Origin: Gammaproteobacteria bacterium
GTDB taxonomy: Bacteria > Pseudomonadota > Gammaproteobacteria > Arenicellales > JAANXG01
Assembly (NCBI GenBank): GCA_024638505.1
Contig: JAHEKE010000002.1
Span: forward strand, 127,103 to 191,102
DNA: 64,000 nt
Reading direction: 5' to 3'
Shown: positions 54,181-62,974 of the stretch, piece by piece
How the letters are laid out: each line of letters opens with the position of its first letter
Numbering within the stretch: position 1 is the first letter of the stretch
Made by a program: the position numbers and the translations under genes
Notes under the pieces: model-generated
Told to the model about the DNA's origin: nothing
The model's database searches: none
Seen by the model: the letters and a program-made list of their open reading frames with translations, nothing else

Positions 54181-54301
54181 AAGAAGATATGCGAAACGGA
54201 TAATCGCTCGGGTCCAGACGAGGTACTGGCAGCACGGCACTTCCCCGGTCTGATCAACCACGGCGATATTGCGGCGGTGGTGGCGGTTTTCCGGCCAGCA
54301 G

Positions 54302-55525
54302 TCAATAAACCGGCTCGTCCAGCATCTCCAGGTGCAGTTTCTTGCCCTTATAGGGGTGCTTTGCAGCGATTTCTTCGTCTAATTCAACGCCTATCCCGGG
54401 CTCTTTTGGCGGAATAATGTAACCGTCTTGCCACTGAATGGGCTTTTTCAGGATGTCAGCGTGAAAGCCGCCCCAGGTTTGAATGCTCTCCTGAATGAGA
54501 AAATTCGGGCTGCAGGTGTCGAGCTGAATATTGGCCGCACCCTCGATCGGTCCGCAATACAGGTGCGGTGCGATCTGCGCGTAATGCGCCTCCGCCAGGG
54601 CCGCAATCTTTTTACCTTCCAGGATACCGCCGCTGCGTCCCAGCGCCAGCTGCAGAATAGAGGCTGCCTGTTTGCCGAGCAGCTGCACAAACTCATACTT
54701 CGTTGCCAGCCGCTCCCCGGTAGCGATCGGTATGCTGGTAGACCGCGCAACCCGCGCCATTTGGTCCACGTTTTCCGGTGGCACGGGTTCTTCAAACCAG
54801 AGCGGGTCGTAGGGCTCGAGACGCCTGGCCAGGCGTATTGCGCTGGATGCCGTCATTTGGCCGTGGGTGCCGAACAGCAGGTCAGCCTCGGTACCCACCG
54901 CCTGGCGAAGCGTTTTAACGAATCTCTCGGCGCGGTCCAGTGCATCAAGTGATAACTGTCTCGGGTCGAAGGCGGTGTAAGGGCCGACGGGGTCAAACTT
55001 GACTGCGGTGAATCCCAGCTTGACATATTCAGTGGCGCATTCCGCCGCCAGATCTGGATCGGTATAGACGTCGGCATGATCGGCGCCGTTACGGGCGTTG
55101 CCGCGCACGTCGGCTTGGTGCGCAGGTGGATAAAGATAGGTATAGGAACGGAGTTTTTCATGGACTTTCCCGCCCAGCAGTTCGTATACCGGCTTGTCTA
55201 ACTCTTTGCCGATAATGTCCCAGCACGCGGTTTCGATTGCGCTCAGCACCCCCATGACAGCTGGCCCCGAGCGCTGAGTGTAGCCGCTGGAATAAATGAT
55301 GCGCCACAGCCGCTCTATCTTGAAGGGGTCAGTACCTAACACGTGACGGTCACAAACGTCTTCGATCATCCTGCTTACCACGTGCGGATGAAACGGGACC
55401 GAATAGGCTTCGCCATAGCCTTCGACTCCATGGTCGGTGGTGAGCTTGAGAAACACCCAGTACAGGCCTCCATAGTGGGGAGGCGGGTTTGCAACGACAA
55501 AGGTTTTAACGTCTTTTATCTTCAT
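54302..55525 (-). CDS. Mandelate racemase/enolase-superfamily sugar acid dehydratase-like enzyme
   Basis: 407 residues of the mandelate racemase group. The N-terminal capping domain (VEGYGEAYSVPFHPHVVSRM) is followed by the barrel with YVKLGFTAVKFDPVGPY, LWFEEPVPPENVD, IATGERLATKYEF and the His-containing APHLYCGP. This resembles galactonate dehydratase-like proteins. The usual first metal Asp region reads LFGTHGQMT, with Gly-Thr where DgoD-like enzymes have Asp-Phe, so the metal site or reaction may differ. Substrate unknown. It converges with doeA and may belong with the osmolyte genes or a sugar-acid route. Confidence 0.78.
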   Translation of the reverse strand: MKIKDVKTFVVANPPPHYGGLYWVFLKLTTDHGVEGYGEAYSVPFHPHVVSRMIEDVCDRHVLGTDPFKIERLWRIIYSSGYTQRSGPAVMGVLSAIETACWDIIGKELDKPVYELLGGKVHEKLRSYTYLYPPAHQADVRGNARNGADHADVYTDPDLAAECATEYVKLGFTAVKFDPVGPYTAFDPRQLSLDALDRAERFVKTLRQAVGTEADLLFGTHGQMTASSAIRLARRLEPYDPLWFEEPVPPENVDQMARVARSTSIPIATGERLATKYEFVQLLGKQAASILQLALGRSGGILEGKKIAALAEAHYAQIAPHLYCGPIEGAANIQLDTCSPNFLIQESIQTWGGFHADILKKPIQWQDGYIIPPKEPGIGVELDEEIAAKHPYKGKKLHLEMLDEPVY

Positions 55526-55924
55526 GCGCTTGAGCGTGGTGAGATTTTGTCAGGCTTGACAGGTTACCTAATCTTTCCGCAATTCGATACTTTAGAACGC
55601 TGTAGCGTAATAGCATCTACTTAAGATAGCGCGAGGGACGAACAGACGTGGTGATGCGAAAAAACGGACCAGTGCTGTTGCACGCCGAAGTTGCCTTTGT
55701 AAGGCGTTGTGTTGTCTCAACAGCGAAATTGACAATGCGGAGGCATTCAGTGTTCTTATAGCGACAAAAAGGCTTGACTCCCTCACCGCCTCAGGTACCC
55801 TCACTCCATTCGCAGTGCAAACATACAGCGATAAAACCAGGCTTTCGCCATTTTTTGTCTGCAGCAATATATGGCGCAAATGGTCAAACGTATTACAAGT
55901 GTACACTGAAGGAGACCTAAAGAT
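55526..55924. other. 399-base divergent region upstream of the binding-protein gene
   Basis: Lies between the enolase-superfamily gene (minus) and the ABC binding-protein gene (plus). A Shine-Dalgarno sequence, GAAGGAGA, precedes the ATG at 55925. Two short overlapping frames on opposite strands cover this gap, and neither has recognisable content. No convincing promoter hexamers could be assigned, though TATTAC at about 55890 might be a -10 element. Confidence 0.35.
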
Positions 55925-57622
55925 ATGTATATAAAGAAAGACAAGCCAAGGATTCATCCGGCTATCCCCGAGCTTGCTAAGGATTTGAAGAACGGCAATC
56001 TCGACCGCCGTGAATTCTTGCGCACCAGCACACTGTTGGGCTTATCCGCAGGTGCGGCCTATACCATGGCCAACAACTTAACCGGGATTGTAAGCAGCGT
56101 CATTCCAGCGGCACGGGCGCAGGCCAAAAAAGGCGGCACCCTCCGCGTTTCGATGGAAGTGCAGGAGATGACCGACCCGGCTCTTTTTGACTGGGTACAG
56201 AAATCGAATGTGGCGCGCCACATCAATGAGTTTCTGACCATCACCGGTACGGATAACATCACCCGGCCCTATCTGGCCGAGAAGTGGGAGGCCTCGGATG
56301 ATTTAACCGAATGGATTTTTACTTTAAAGAAAGGCATTAATTGGCATAACGGCGATGAATTCAACGCTGAAGATGTGGCGTTCAACTTCAATCGTTGGTT
56401 GGATCCGAACACCGGTTCCTCCAACATTGGTTTGTTTTCGTCCATGACAGAGGATGTGGACACCGGCGAGAAGAATGAAGATGGCACGCCGAAGATGACC
56501 AAACGGGCCATTGACGGTGCGGTGGAAATCATCGACAGCCACACCATAAAAATCAAAAATAGTCAGCCGGTACTGGCGGTTCCTGAAAATCTGTACAACT
56601 ACCCGACTATGATCGTGCACCGCGGATTCGAGGGTAATATCTCCGCTGCCCCCAACGGCACCGGTCCATACACGCTGGGCGATTTCGCCGTGGGTGAAAA
56701 GGCCATACTGAAGCGGGTTGACAAGCCGTACTGGGGTGGCGAGATCTACTTGGATGAGATCCATTACTACGATCACGGCTCTGCCTCCGCAGCGCAAATG
56801 GCGGCCCTGGCCTCTGGTCAGGTGGATTCTATTTACGAATTCGACATCGGCGCGCTGCAGATGGCGCAAAACATGCCGGGCTTTACGATTTTCGAAGCGA
56901 AGACGGCACAGACCGGGGTTGCCCGCATGCACATCGACAAGGCGCCCCTGGACAAGCGGGAAGTCCGCCAGGCCATGATGATGGCTCTGGATACGTCAAT
57001 TTACCCCAAATTGGTTTTCCAGGAATACGGTGTTGCTGCTGAACATCACCATGTTGCGCAAATCCACCCCGAGTACTTCGCTTTGCCGCAGATTAAGCAG
57101 GACTTTGAGAAGGCGAAAAAGATGCTGGCCGATGCCGGGCATCCTAACGGCTTTGAGGTCACGATCGATGTTGGCAACACCAACGGGCCGTGGCAGCAGC
57201 ATACCTGTGAGCTGATGAAGGAGCAGTTGGCCAATATTGGCGTGACGCTGAATCTCAACGTGGTCCCCTCCTCGAAATACTGGGAGGTTTGGAAAACCAC
57301 CCCCTTCGGATTCACCGCCTGGACCCACCGTCCGCTCGGCACCATGGTACTCAGCTTGGGCTACCGCAGTGGTGTACCCTGGAATGAAACCAATTACGCC
57401 AGCGCGGAGTTCGATGCGGCGCTGGACAAAGCCGAGTCGTTTATTGATGTCGACAAACGCAAGGCCGCAATGGAGGACGTAGAGCGGATTATCCAGAGCG
57501 ACGCCGTCATTTTGCAGCCGCTTTGGACGCCGAAGTTCTTCGCTGCCAGTGACAAGGTTAGGGGTCTGGAGGCCCATCCGACGCAGTACCACCAATTCCA
57601 TAAGGTCTGGATTGACGCTTAA
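55925..57622 (+). CDS. ABC transporter substrate-binding protein, family 5 (peptide/opine/nickel type), Tat-exported
   Basis: 565-residue periplasmic receptor. The N-terminus carries a twin-arginine signal (LDRREFLRTSTLLGLSAG) that would send it out folded. The SBP_bac_5 pattern is clear: YLAEKWEASDDLTEWIFTLKKGINWHNGDEFNAEDVAF, GPYTLGDFAVGEKAILKRVD, YWGGEIYLDEIHY and AADVVLQPLWTPKFF-like VILQPLWTPKFFA. The permease and ATPase genes come after a terminator and a desaturase gene. A small peptide or osmolyte-like ligand is possible; the context favours ectoine-related substrates, but only as inference. Confidence 0.88.
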   Translation: MYIKKDKPRIHPAIPELAKDLKNGNLDRREFLRTSTLLGLSAGAAYTMANNLTGIVSSVIPAARAQAKKGGTLRVSMEVQEMTDPALFDWVQKSNVARHINEFLTITGTDNITRPYLAEKWEASDDLTEWIFTLKKGINWHNGDEFNAEDVAFNFNRWLDPNTGSSNIGLFSSMTEDVDTGEKNEDGTPKMTKRAIDGAVEIIDSHTIKIKNSQPVLAVPENLYNYPTMIVHRGFEGNISAAPNGTGPYTLGDFAVGEKAILKRVDKPYWGGEIYLDEIHYYDHGSASAAQMAALASGQVDSIYEFDIGALQMAQNMPGFTIFEAKTAQTGVARMHIDKAPLDKREVRQAMMMALDTSIYPKLVFQEYGVAAEHHHVAQIHPEYFALPQIKQDFEKAKKMLADAGHPNGFEVTIDVGNTNGPWQQHTCELMKEQLANIGVTLNLNVVPSSKYWEVWKTTPFGFTAWTHRPLGTMVLSLGYRSGVPWNETNYASAEFDAALDKAESFIDVDKRKAAMEDVERIIQSDAVILQPLWTPKFFAASDKVRGLEAHPTQYHQFHKVWIDA

Positions 57623-57656
57623 AAAGGGTATTTAGATCATAAGCTTATGTCTTAAT

Positions 57657-57686
57657 GAGGCCCGCGTAAGCGGGCCTCTTTTTTTT
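57657..57686 (+). terminator. Intrinsic terminator after the binding-protein gene
   Basis: Perfect 9-bp stem GAGGCCCGC (57657-57665) and GCGGGCCTC (57670-57678) with a GTAA loop, followed by eight T residues. This separates the binding-protein message from the desaturase and permease genes, allowing excess receptor production. Confidence 0.95.
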
Positions 57687-57788
57687 GCGTATTTTAAGAG
57701 CATTCCCCTGAGAGGTCTTTATTTGGTATAACAAACAAACTATATAAATAAACAGGGAATACATAAGGGGGATGATAAAAAGGTGGCT

Positions 57789-58703
57789 ATGGCGCCCACA
57801 GCGGTGATACGACCGAAGTGGTGGTATCACTATGAAATTCCAACCTGGCTGGTGCTTCTTGGTTGCTATGCGGGCTGGCTGTTCCTGACCCTGTACCACG
57901 CGAGTATTCCATGGTGGCTGCTGCTGTTGCTCGGCGGCTACAGCGTCTGCCTGTTTGGCTCGCTGCAGCACGAGTGCCTGCACGGTCACCCTACCCGTCA
58001 CGCGTGGATGAACAAACTGCTGGTATGGCTGCCCCTCGCGCTTTGGATGCCCTACACCATTTACCGCAACAGTCATATCGCCCATCATCAGTGCCAGCGA
58101 CTCACCGATCCCAGGGAGGACCCCGAGTCCTTCTACATTGATCCTGAAGAATGGCAGCGCCTGCCGGGCATCGCCCGCAACGTTCTCACCATCAACAATA
58201 CCCTGGCCGGAAGGCTGATCATTGGGCCGATTGTCGTCATTGCCCGCTTCTGGTCGAAACAAGGTCAAATGATTTTGTCCGATGACCGGCGCTATGCCGG
58301 CGTTTGGATAGGGCATTTCCTTGGTTGTGCCCTGGTGTTGTTCTGGGTGATCACAGTATGCGACCTGCCGCTCTGGCAGTATATCGTGTTCTTTGTCTGG
58401 CCCGGATTGAGCTTGACCCTGCTGCGCTCTTTCACCGAGCACCGGCCGGCACAAAACACGGACCAGCGAACTATTATTATTGAGGGCTCGCGGCTGACTC
58501 GACTACTGTTTTTGAACAACAACTATCACCATGTGCACCACAGCGAGCCCGAGCTGGCGTGGTATCGCCTGGCAACGCGATATAACCACAGACGTGAATC
58601 GGTAAATCGGGAGAACGGTGGGTTTTATTTCAAAGGTTATTTCACGCTGTTTCGTAACTATTTGCTGAAGCCAAAAGACGCCCCGGTATATCCCATTGCC
58701 TGA
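57789..58703 (+). CDS. Fatty acid desaturase-family membrane protein
   Basis: 304-residue membrane diiron enzyme. The three His boxes are HECLHGHPTRH (about 60-70), NSHIAHHQC (about 96-104) and HHVHHSEPELAWY near 255. It has about four membrane helices. The start is ATG 57789; an in-frame GTG at 57783 is the alternative. Enzymes of this family desaturate, hydroxylate or demethylate lipids and also small quaternary amines. It sits between the binding protein and the permeases of one ABC transporter, after the terminator. This unusual place suggests a link to the imported substrate. Confidence 0.82.
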   Translation: MAPTAVIRPKWWYHYEIPTWLVLLGCYAGWLFLTLYHASIPWWLLLLLGGYSVCLFGSLQHECLHGHPTRHAWMNKLLVWLPLALWMPYTIYRNSHIAHHQCQRLTDPREDPESFYIDPEEWQRLPGIARNVLTINNTLAGRLIIGPIVVIARFWSKQGQMILSDDRRYAGVWIGHFLGCALVLFWVITVCDLPLWQYIVFFVWPGLSLTLLRSFTEHRPAQNTDQRTIIIEGSRLTRLLFLNNNYHHVHHSEPELAWYRLATRYNHRRESVNRENGGFYFKGYFTLFRNYLLKPKDAPVYPIA

Positions 58704-58746
58704 GCTTGGTCGCGCCGGTTGCACCACCTTTTGTCGGTTTTGTGCG

Positions 58747-58774
58747 GGGGTAGGGCGCACATCAGGCCTACCCC
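58747..58774 (+). terminator. Weak hairpin after the desaturase gene
   Basis: GGGGTAGG (58747-58754) pairs with CCTACCCC (58767-58774) around a 12-base loop. No T run follows directly, so termination is uncertain. The gap to the permease start is 251 bases. Confidence 0.35.
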
Positions 58775-58954
58775 TCTGATTGGCTCCCGTGTTGTTTTTG
58801 CCATTTAAACTTCTCCTTCAATACGTCGTGAATTGAACATTGATGCGTTGACGCACGTCGCCCGGTTGTGGAGAATGAACCAAAAAAGTGCTTATACCTA
58901 GAGCAAATACTCTAATAGGTACGATTTCAGGCCCAGGCCACCGGAGGAAACTTT

Positions 58955-59887
58955 ATGCTGATTTTGATCTTGCGCAGATTGGGCTCGATGGTGCTCATCA
59001 TGCTTGTGGTATCGATCATCCTGTTTGCTATCTTCGAAACAGATAAGCTGTCGGTCGCAGGCAAAGTTTTAGGTCCCTATTCTTCCCTGGAGCAGAGAGA
59101 GATCTGGCTGGAGAAAAACGGTTATAACCAATCGTTCTGGACACGCTATATGATTTGGGCGGGCAATGCCATGCGCGGCGACTTTGGACAATCTCTTCAG
59201 CTTAAAGTCCCGGTATCTGAAGTCCTGTGGCCCAGGTTAGCCAACACTGGACTTCTGGCTTTGTGCCTGTTTGCCATCATGATTCCAATGTCGTTGTGTA
59301 TGGGGGTATTGGCGGGTATGAAGGAGGGCTCGTTTCAGGACCGGGCCATAACGGTGTTTTCGGTGCTGACTACCTCGATCCCCGAGTTTGCCTCCGCTAC
59401 GCTGTTAACGGCGGTATTCGTGTTTGGCCTGGGTTGGTTACCCGGCACGTCTTCCATGACCGGTGGATTCAACTTTACAGAGCTGATCCTGCCAGTCTTG
59501 GTGCTGCTGCTTTATGACTTTGGCTACATTACCCGCATGACCCGGGCCTCCATGGCTGAGGTGATGAATTCGCAGTACATCCGCACCGCAGTGTTGAAAG
59601 GCTTGCCCTATCAGCGGGTCATTATGCGGCATGCGTTGAGAAATGCGTTGATCGCCCCGTTTACTGTAATCGTTTTACAGCTCAACTGGCTGCTATCCGG
59701 CGTCATCGTGGTGGAGGTGTTCTTTGCCTATAAGGGTTTCGGTAAGCTGCTACTCGATGCGGCGTTATTCGGCGATATCTTTGTCATTGAGGCCTGCACG
59801 CTGGTGGCTGTTTTTGTCGCCGTTGCTTCGCAGTTCATCTCGGACATCGGTTACACCTATTTGAATCCGCGCATTCGCTTTAGTTGA
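58955..59887 (+). CDS. Peptide/opine-type ABC transporter permease (DppB-like)
   Basis: 310-residue inner-membrane permease with six helices. ILILRRLGSMVLIMLVVSII is the first helix, and the region EKNGYNQSFWTRYMIWAGNAMRGDFGQS is typical of DppB/OppB. The EAA loop MTRASMAEVMNSQYIRTAVLKGLPYQRVIMRHALRNAL is intact. CCGGAGG precedes the ATG. It is coupled to the next permease by a four-base overlap or the ATG at 59899. Confidence 0.92.
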   Translation: MLILILRRLGSMVLIMLVVSIILFAIFETDKLSVAGKVLGPYSSLEQREIWLEKNGYNQSFWTRYMIWAGNAMRGDFGQSLQLKVPVSEVLWPRLANTGLLALCLFAIMIPMSLCMGVLAGMKEGSFQDRAITVFSVLTTSIPEFASATLLTAVFVFGLGWLPGTSSMTGGFNFTELILPVLVLLLYDFGYITRMTRASMAEVMNSQYIRTAVLKGLPYQRVIMRHALRNALIAPFTVIVLQLNWLLSGVIVVEVFFAYKGFGKLLLDAALFGDIFVIEACTLVAVFVAVASQFISDIGYTYLNPRIRFS

Positions 59888-59898
59888 GGTTGGTTGAT

Positions 59899-60783
59899 AT
59901 GAATACGACAGCAGCAAGTACAATTGAAAGACCATCCGCACTGAGCCGATTTTTCGCGGGCCTTGGTTTGCTGCGGGAATCTCCCATTGGCATGTTCGGC
60001 GCCGCATTAGTGCTGTTCTGGCTGGTCATGTCGATCATCGCCCCGATTCTTCCTCTGCACGACCCGCTGGCTGCGCTCATGCCTTTTCAAAAGATTGGGG
60101 CGGTTTCCCCCGATGGCCTTACCTTTTGGCTGGGGACTGACGATAAAGGCCGGGATATCCTGTCCCGGGTTATCTGGGGATCACAGCGTGTGCTGATATG
60201 GGCCTCACTGGCGACCGTGGTAGCCTACTTTTTCGGGATGTTGATGGGTGTTGCCGCCGGCTACCTTGGTGGCTGGTGGGATGAGGTCATTTCGTTTATT
60301 GGTAACGTTCTGCTCTCCTTCCCGGTGATGATTCTGTACATTTTGATCGTCAGCTATTTAGGCGCCTCGGGTATCAACATCGTCATTGCAGTAACCTTTG
60401 CCTCTGCCCCGGGAATCATGCGTATCGTGCGCGGACTGATTCTCGATTTGCGCACCCGGGACTATGTCGCTGCGGCGCAGACGCGCGGCGAGCCGGCTCT
60501 GCGCATCATGCTGGTGGAGCTGCTGCCAAACGCCAGAGGCCCGCTTATTGTCGACGCGTGCCTGCGTCTGGGTTATACCGTGGTTGCGATTGCCACCCTA
60601 GGGTTTTTGGGATTGGGTCTGCCGCCGCCGGACCCGGACTGGGGGTTGATGATCAAGGAGGCGGTGCCGCTGGGAAGCTTTGCCGGGCATATGATGGTCA
60701 TCCCCGCACTGGCGCTTTCCTCTCTGATCCTGGGTTTCAACCTGCTGGCCGACGGCCTGCGTGAAATTTCACTGCGAGACTGA
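59899..60783 (+). CDS. Peptide/opine-type ABC transporter permease (DppC-like)
   Basis: 294-residue second permease. MFGAALVLFWLVMSIIAPIL is the first helix; FWLGTDDKGRDILSRVIWGSQRVL and the EAA-like DLRTRDYVAAAQTRGEPALRIMLVELLPNARGPL are typical of DppC/OppC. ATG 59899 is preferred to the TTG at 59884, as family members begin shortly before the first helix. It is followed by the fused ATPase gene three bases after its stop. Confidence 0.92.
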   Translation: MNTTAASTIERPSALSRFFAGLGLLRESPIGMFGAALVLFWLVMSIIAPILPLHDPLAALMPFQKIGAVSPDGLTFWLGTDDKGRDILSRVIWGSQRVLIWASLATVVAYFFGMLMGVAAGYLGGWWDEVISFIGNVLLSFPVMILYILIVSYLGASGINIVIAVTFASAPGIMRIVRGLILDLRTRDYVAAAQTRGEPALRIMLVELLPNARGPLIVDACLRLGYTVVAIATLGFLGLGLPPPDPDWGLMIKEAVPLGSFAGHMMVIPALALSSLILGFNLLADGLREISLRD

Positions 60784-60786
60784 ATT

Positions 60787-62910
60787 ATGAATGATCAGGA
60801 ACAACCGGTTCTAGATATAAAAGATCTCTGCATCTCTTACTATACCCGTGCCGGGGAAATTCCCGCCGTGGTCGATTTCTCATTGACCGTCAAGCCCGGC
60901 GAAACTATCGGTATCGTCGGTGAGTCTGGCTGCGGCAAATCCACGGTAGCCATGGCCATAATGCAGTACATGGGGTCGAACGGAGGCATCAAGAGCGGCA
61001 GCATCAAGTTCAAGGGACGCGATATGACGCAGATGTCTGAGGAGGAGCTGCGCAAGCTGCGCGGGTCTGAAATCTCAATGATATATCAGGAACCTTTTGC
61101 AGCGCTGAATCCAAGCTTGCTGCTCAAAGACCAGCTGATGGAAGTGCCTTTGACCCATGAAGATATCACGCGTGATCAGGCGTATGAGCGGGCCAGGGAA
61201 TTGCTGGCTAACGTCAAGCTGCCGGACCCGGACCGGATCATGAATTCCTATCCGCATCAGTTGTCCGGCGGACAGCAGCAGCGCGTGGTCATTGCCATGG
61301 GACTCTTGGGCAACCCGGCTCTTCTGCTACTGGATGAACCTACCACGGCGCTGGACGTCACCGTTGAGGCCGGCATCGTCAAGCTGATTGCGGACATCAG
61401 TAGGAAATTTGGCACATCGCAGATTTACATCTCACATAACCTGGGATTAATCCTGGAAACCTGTGATCGGGTGTTCGTCATGTATTCCGGTGAAGTGGTT
61501 GAGGAAGGTACGATTGACTCCTTGTTTACCTGGCCACGTCATCCTTACACGCATGGCTTGTTCGGTTGTATTCCGCTGCCGACCGCGGACAAGAACGCCG
61601 CCCCGCTGAAGCCGATTCGCGGCCAGTTACCGCTGCCGCATGAACGCCCCAGCGGCTGTTATTTCGGCCCGCGCTGCGATCATTTCCAAGCTGGACGCTG
61701 TGATGGCGATAAACTGCATATGGAGCACGTAACGGGAAGCGCGGAGGATCATCGGGTTCGCTGCATCCGCTGGCAGGAGATCGACCATACAAAAGAGGCG
61801 CCTGGGGGCGAAGCCAAGGAAGCCATGGAGCTTGGGGAAAACGTGCTCGAAGTCAACCACATGAAAAAATACTACGACGTGATCGACACCTCGTTTAGCG
61901 CGTTGATCTCGGGCAATCGAGTCAAGCACGTCAAGGCCAATGAGGAATTAAACTTCAACGCGCGTGAAGGCGAAACGGTTGCTATCGTCGGTGAGTCCGG
62001 CTGTGGAAAATCCACTTTCGCCAAAGTGCTCATGGGCCTGGAGGGCGGCACCGACGGCGAGATCAAGCACCAGGGGAAGGATGTTTCGACTACCCTGGTG
62101 AGAGACCGATCTGACAAACAGATCAGCTCACTGCAAATGGTGTTTCAGAATCCCTCCGATACACTCAACCCCAGTCAGACTATCGGCAATCAAATATCCA
62201 GGGTGATCAAGAAGTTCGGCGTAGCCACTGACAAGGAAGAGATTTTCGATATGGTGATGAAGCTGTTGGACACGGTGAAATTACCGCGTGATTTTTATTA
62301 CCGGCGTCCGCGTCAGTTATCCGGGGGCCAGAAGCAGCGCATCGGCATCGCCCGTGCCTTCGCCGGTAATCCTTCCATGGTGATTGCGGATGAGCCCGTA
62401 TCCGCGCTGGATGTATCCGTGGCTGCTGCGGTGACGGAACTGTTGATGGATATCCAAAGGGAAAACAAGACCACCCTGCTCTTCATCAGTCACGATCTCA
62501 GCGTGGTGCGCTACCTTTCAGACCGTATCGTGGTGATGTACCTTGGGCACATCATGGAAAGAGGAACGACAGAGGAGATATTCGAGCCGCCTTACCATCC
62601 CTATACGGAGGCCCTGTTGTCGGCGGTCCCGATCGCGGACCCAGAGGTTACGAAGCGGGAAATCCTGTTGGAAGGCAACCTGCCAAGCGTAATGAATCCG
62701 CCCAAAGGTTGCCCGTTCTGCACCCGCTGCCCGCGACGAATTGGAGACGTGTGTGATAACGAGATGCCGCCGGATAGACAGGTCACTGACACGCATCGTA
62801 TTAAATGTCATATTCCAATAGAGGAACTAAGAAAGGTAGAGCCGGTCATTCACGTGCCGTCCCCTGAGGAGCGTGTCGGCAAACCTGAAATCAAAGTGCC
62901 GACGCACTAG
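60787..62910 (+). CDS. Fused DppD-DppF-type ABC transporter ATPase (two ABC domains)
   Basis: 707-residue subunit with two complete ATPase domains, so one gene replaces DppD and DppF. The first has Walker A GESGCGKSTVA at about 44-54, HQLSGGQQQRVVIAMG and LLLLDEPTTALD; the second has GESGCGKSTFA near 402 and RQLSGGQKQRIGIARAF. Each ends in an oligopeptide-ATPase C-terminal Cys motif (CYFGPRCDHFQAGRC and GCPFCTRCPRRIGDVC). It energises import of the family-5 substrate with the two permeases before it. Confidence 0.93.
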   Translation: MNDQEQPVLDIKDLCISYYTRAGEIPAVVDFSLTVKPGETIGIVGESGCGKSTVAMAIMQYMGSNGGIKSGSIKFKGRDMTQMSEEELRKLRGSEISMIYQEPFAALNPSLLLKDQLMEVPLTHEDITRDQAYERARELLANVKLPDPDRIMNSYPHQLSGGQQQRVVIAMGLLGNPALLLLDEPTTALDVTVEAGIVKLIADISRKFGTSQIYISHNLGLILETCDRVFVMYSGEVVEEGTIDSLFTWPRHPYTHGLFGCIPLPTADKNAAPLKPIRGQLPLPHERPSGCYFGPRCDHFQAGRCDGDKLHMEHVTGSAEDHRVRCIRWQEIDHTKEAPGGEAKEAMELGENVLEVNHMKKYYDVIDTSFSALISGNRVKHVKANEELNFNAREGETVAIVGESGCGKSTFAKVLMGLEGGTDGEIKHQGKDVSTTLVRDRSDKQISSLQMVFQNPSDTLNPSQTIGNQISRVIKKFGVATDKEEIFDMVMKLLDTVKLPRDFYYRRPRQLSGGQKQRIGIARAFAGNPSMVIADEPVSALDVSVAAAVTELLMDIQRENKTTLLFISHDLSVVRYLSDRIVVMYLGHIMERGTTEEIFEPPYHPYTEALLSAVPIADPEVTKREILLEGNLPSVMNPPKGCPFCTRCPRRIGDVCDNEMPPDRQVTDTHRIKCHIPIEELRKVEPVIHVPSPEERVGKPEIKVPTH

Positions 62911-62974
62911 GCCGAACAAGCTGGGGTCACAAGGGCGTTTTCCTGGGAAAATTCGGTCCTAAACTCCTGTTTTC

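Noticed and set aside
55592..55957. 121-codon minus-strand frame upstream of the binding-protein gene
   Set aside because: Runs through the ribosome-binding site and start of the transporter gene; the Arg/Ser/Leu-rich translation looked briefly transposase-like, but no motif could be confirmed.
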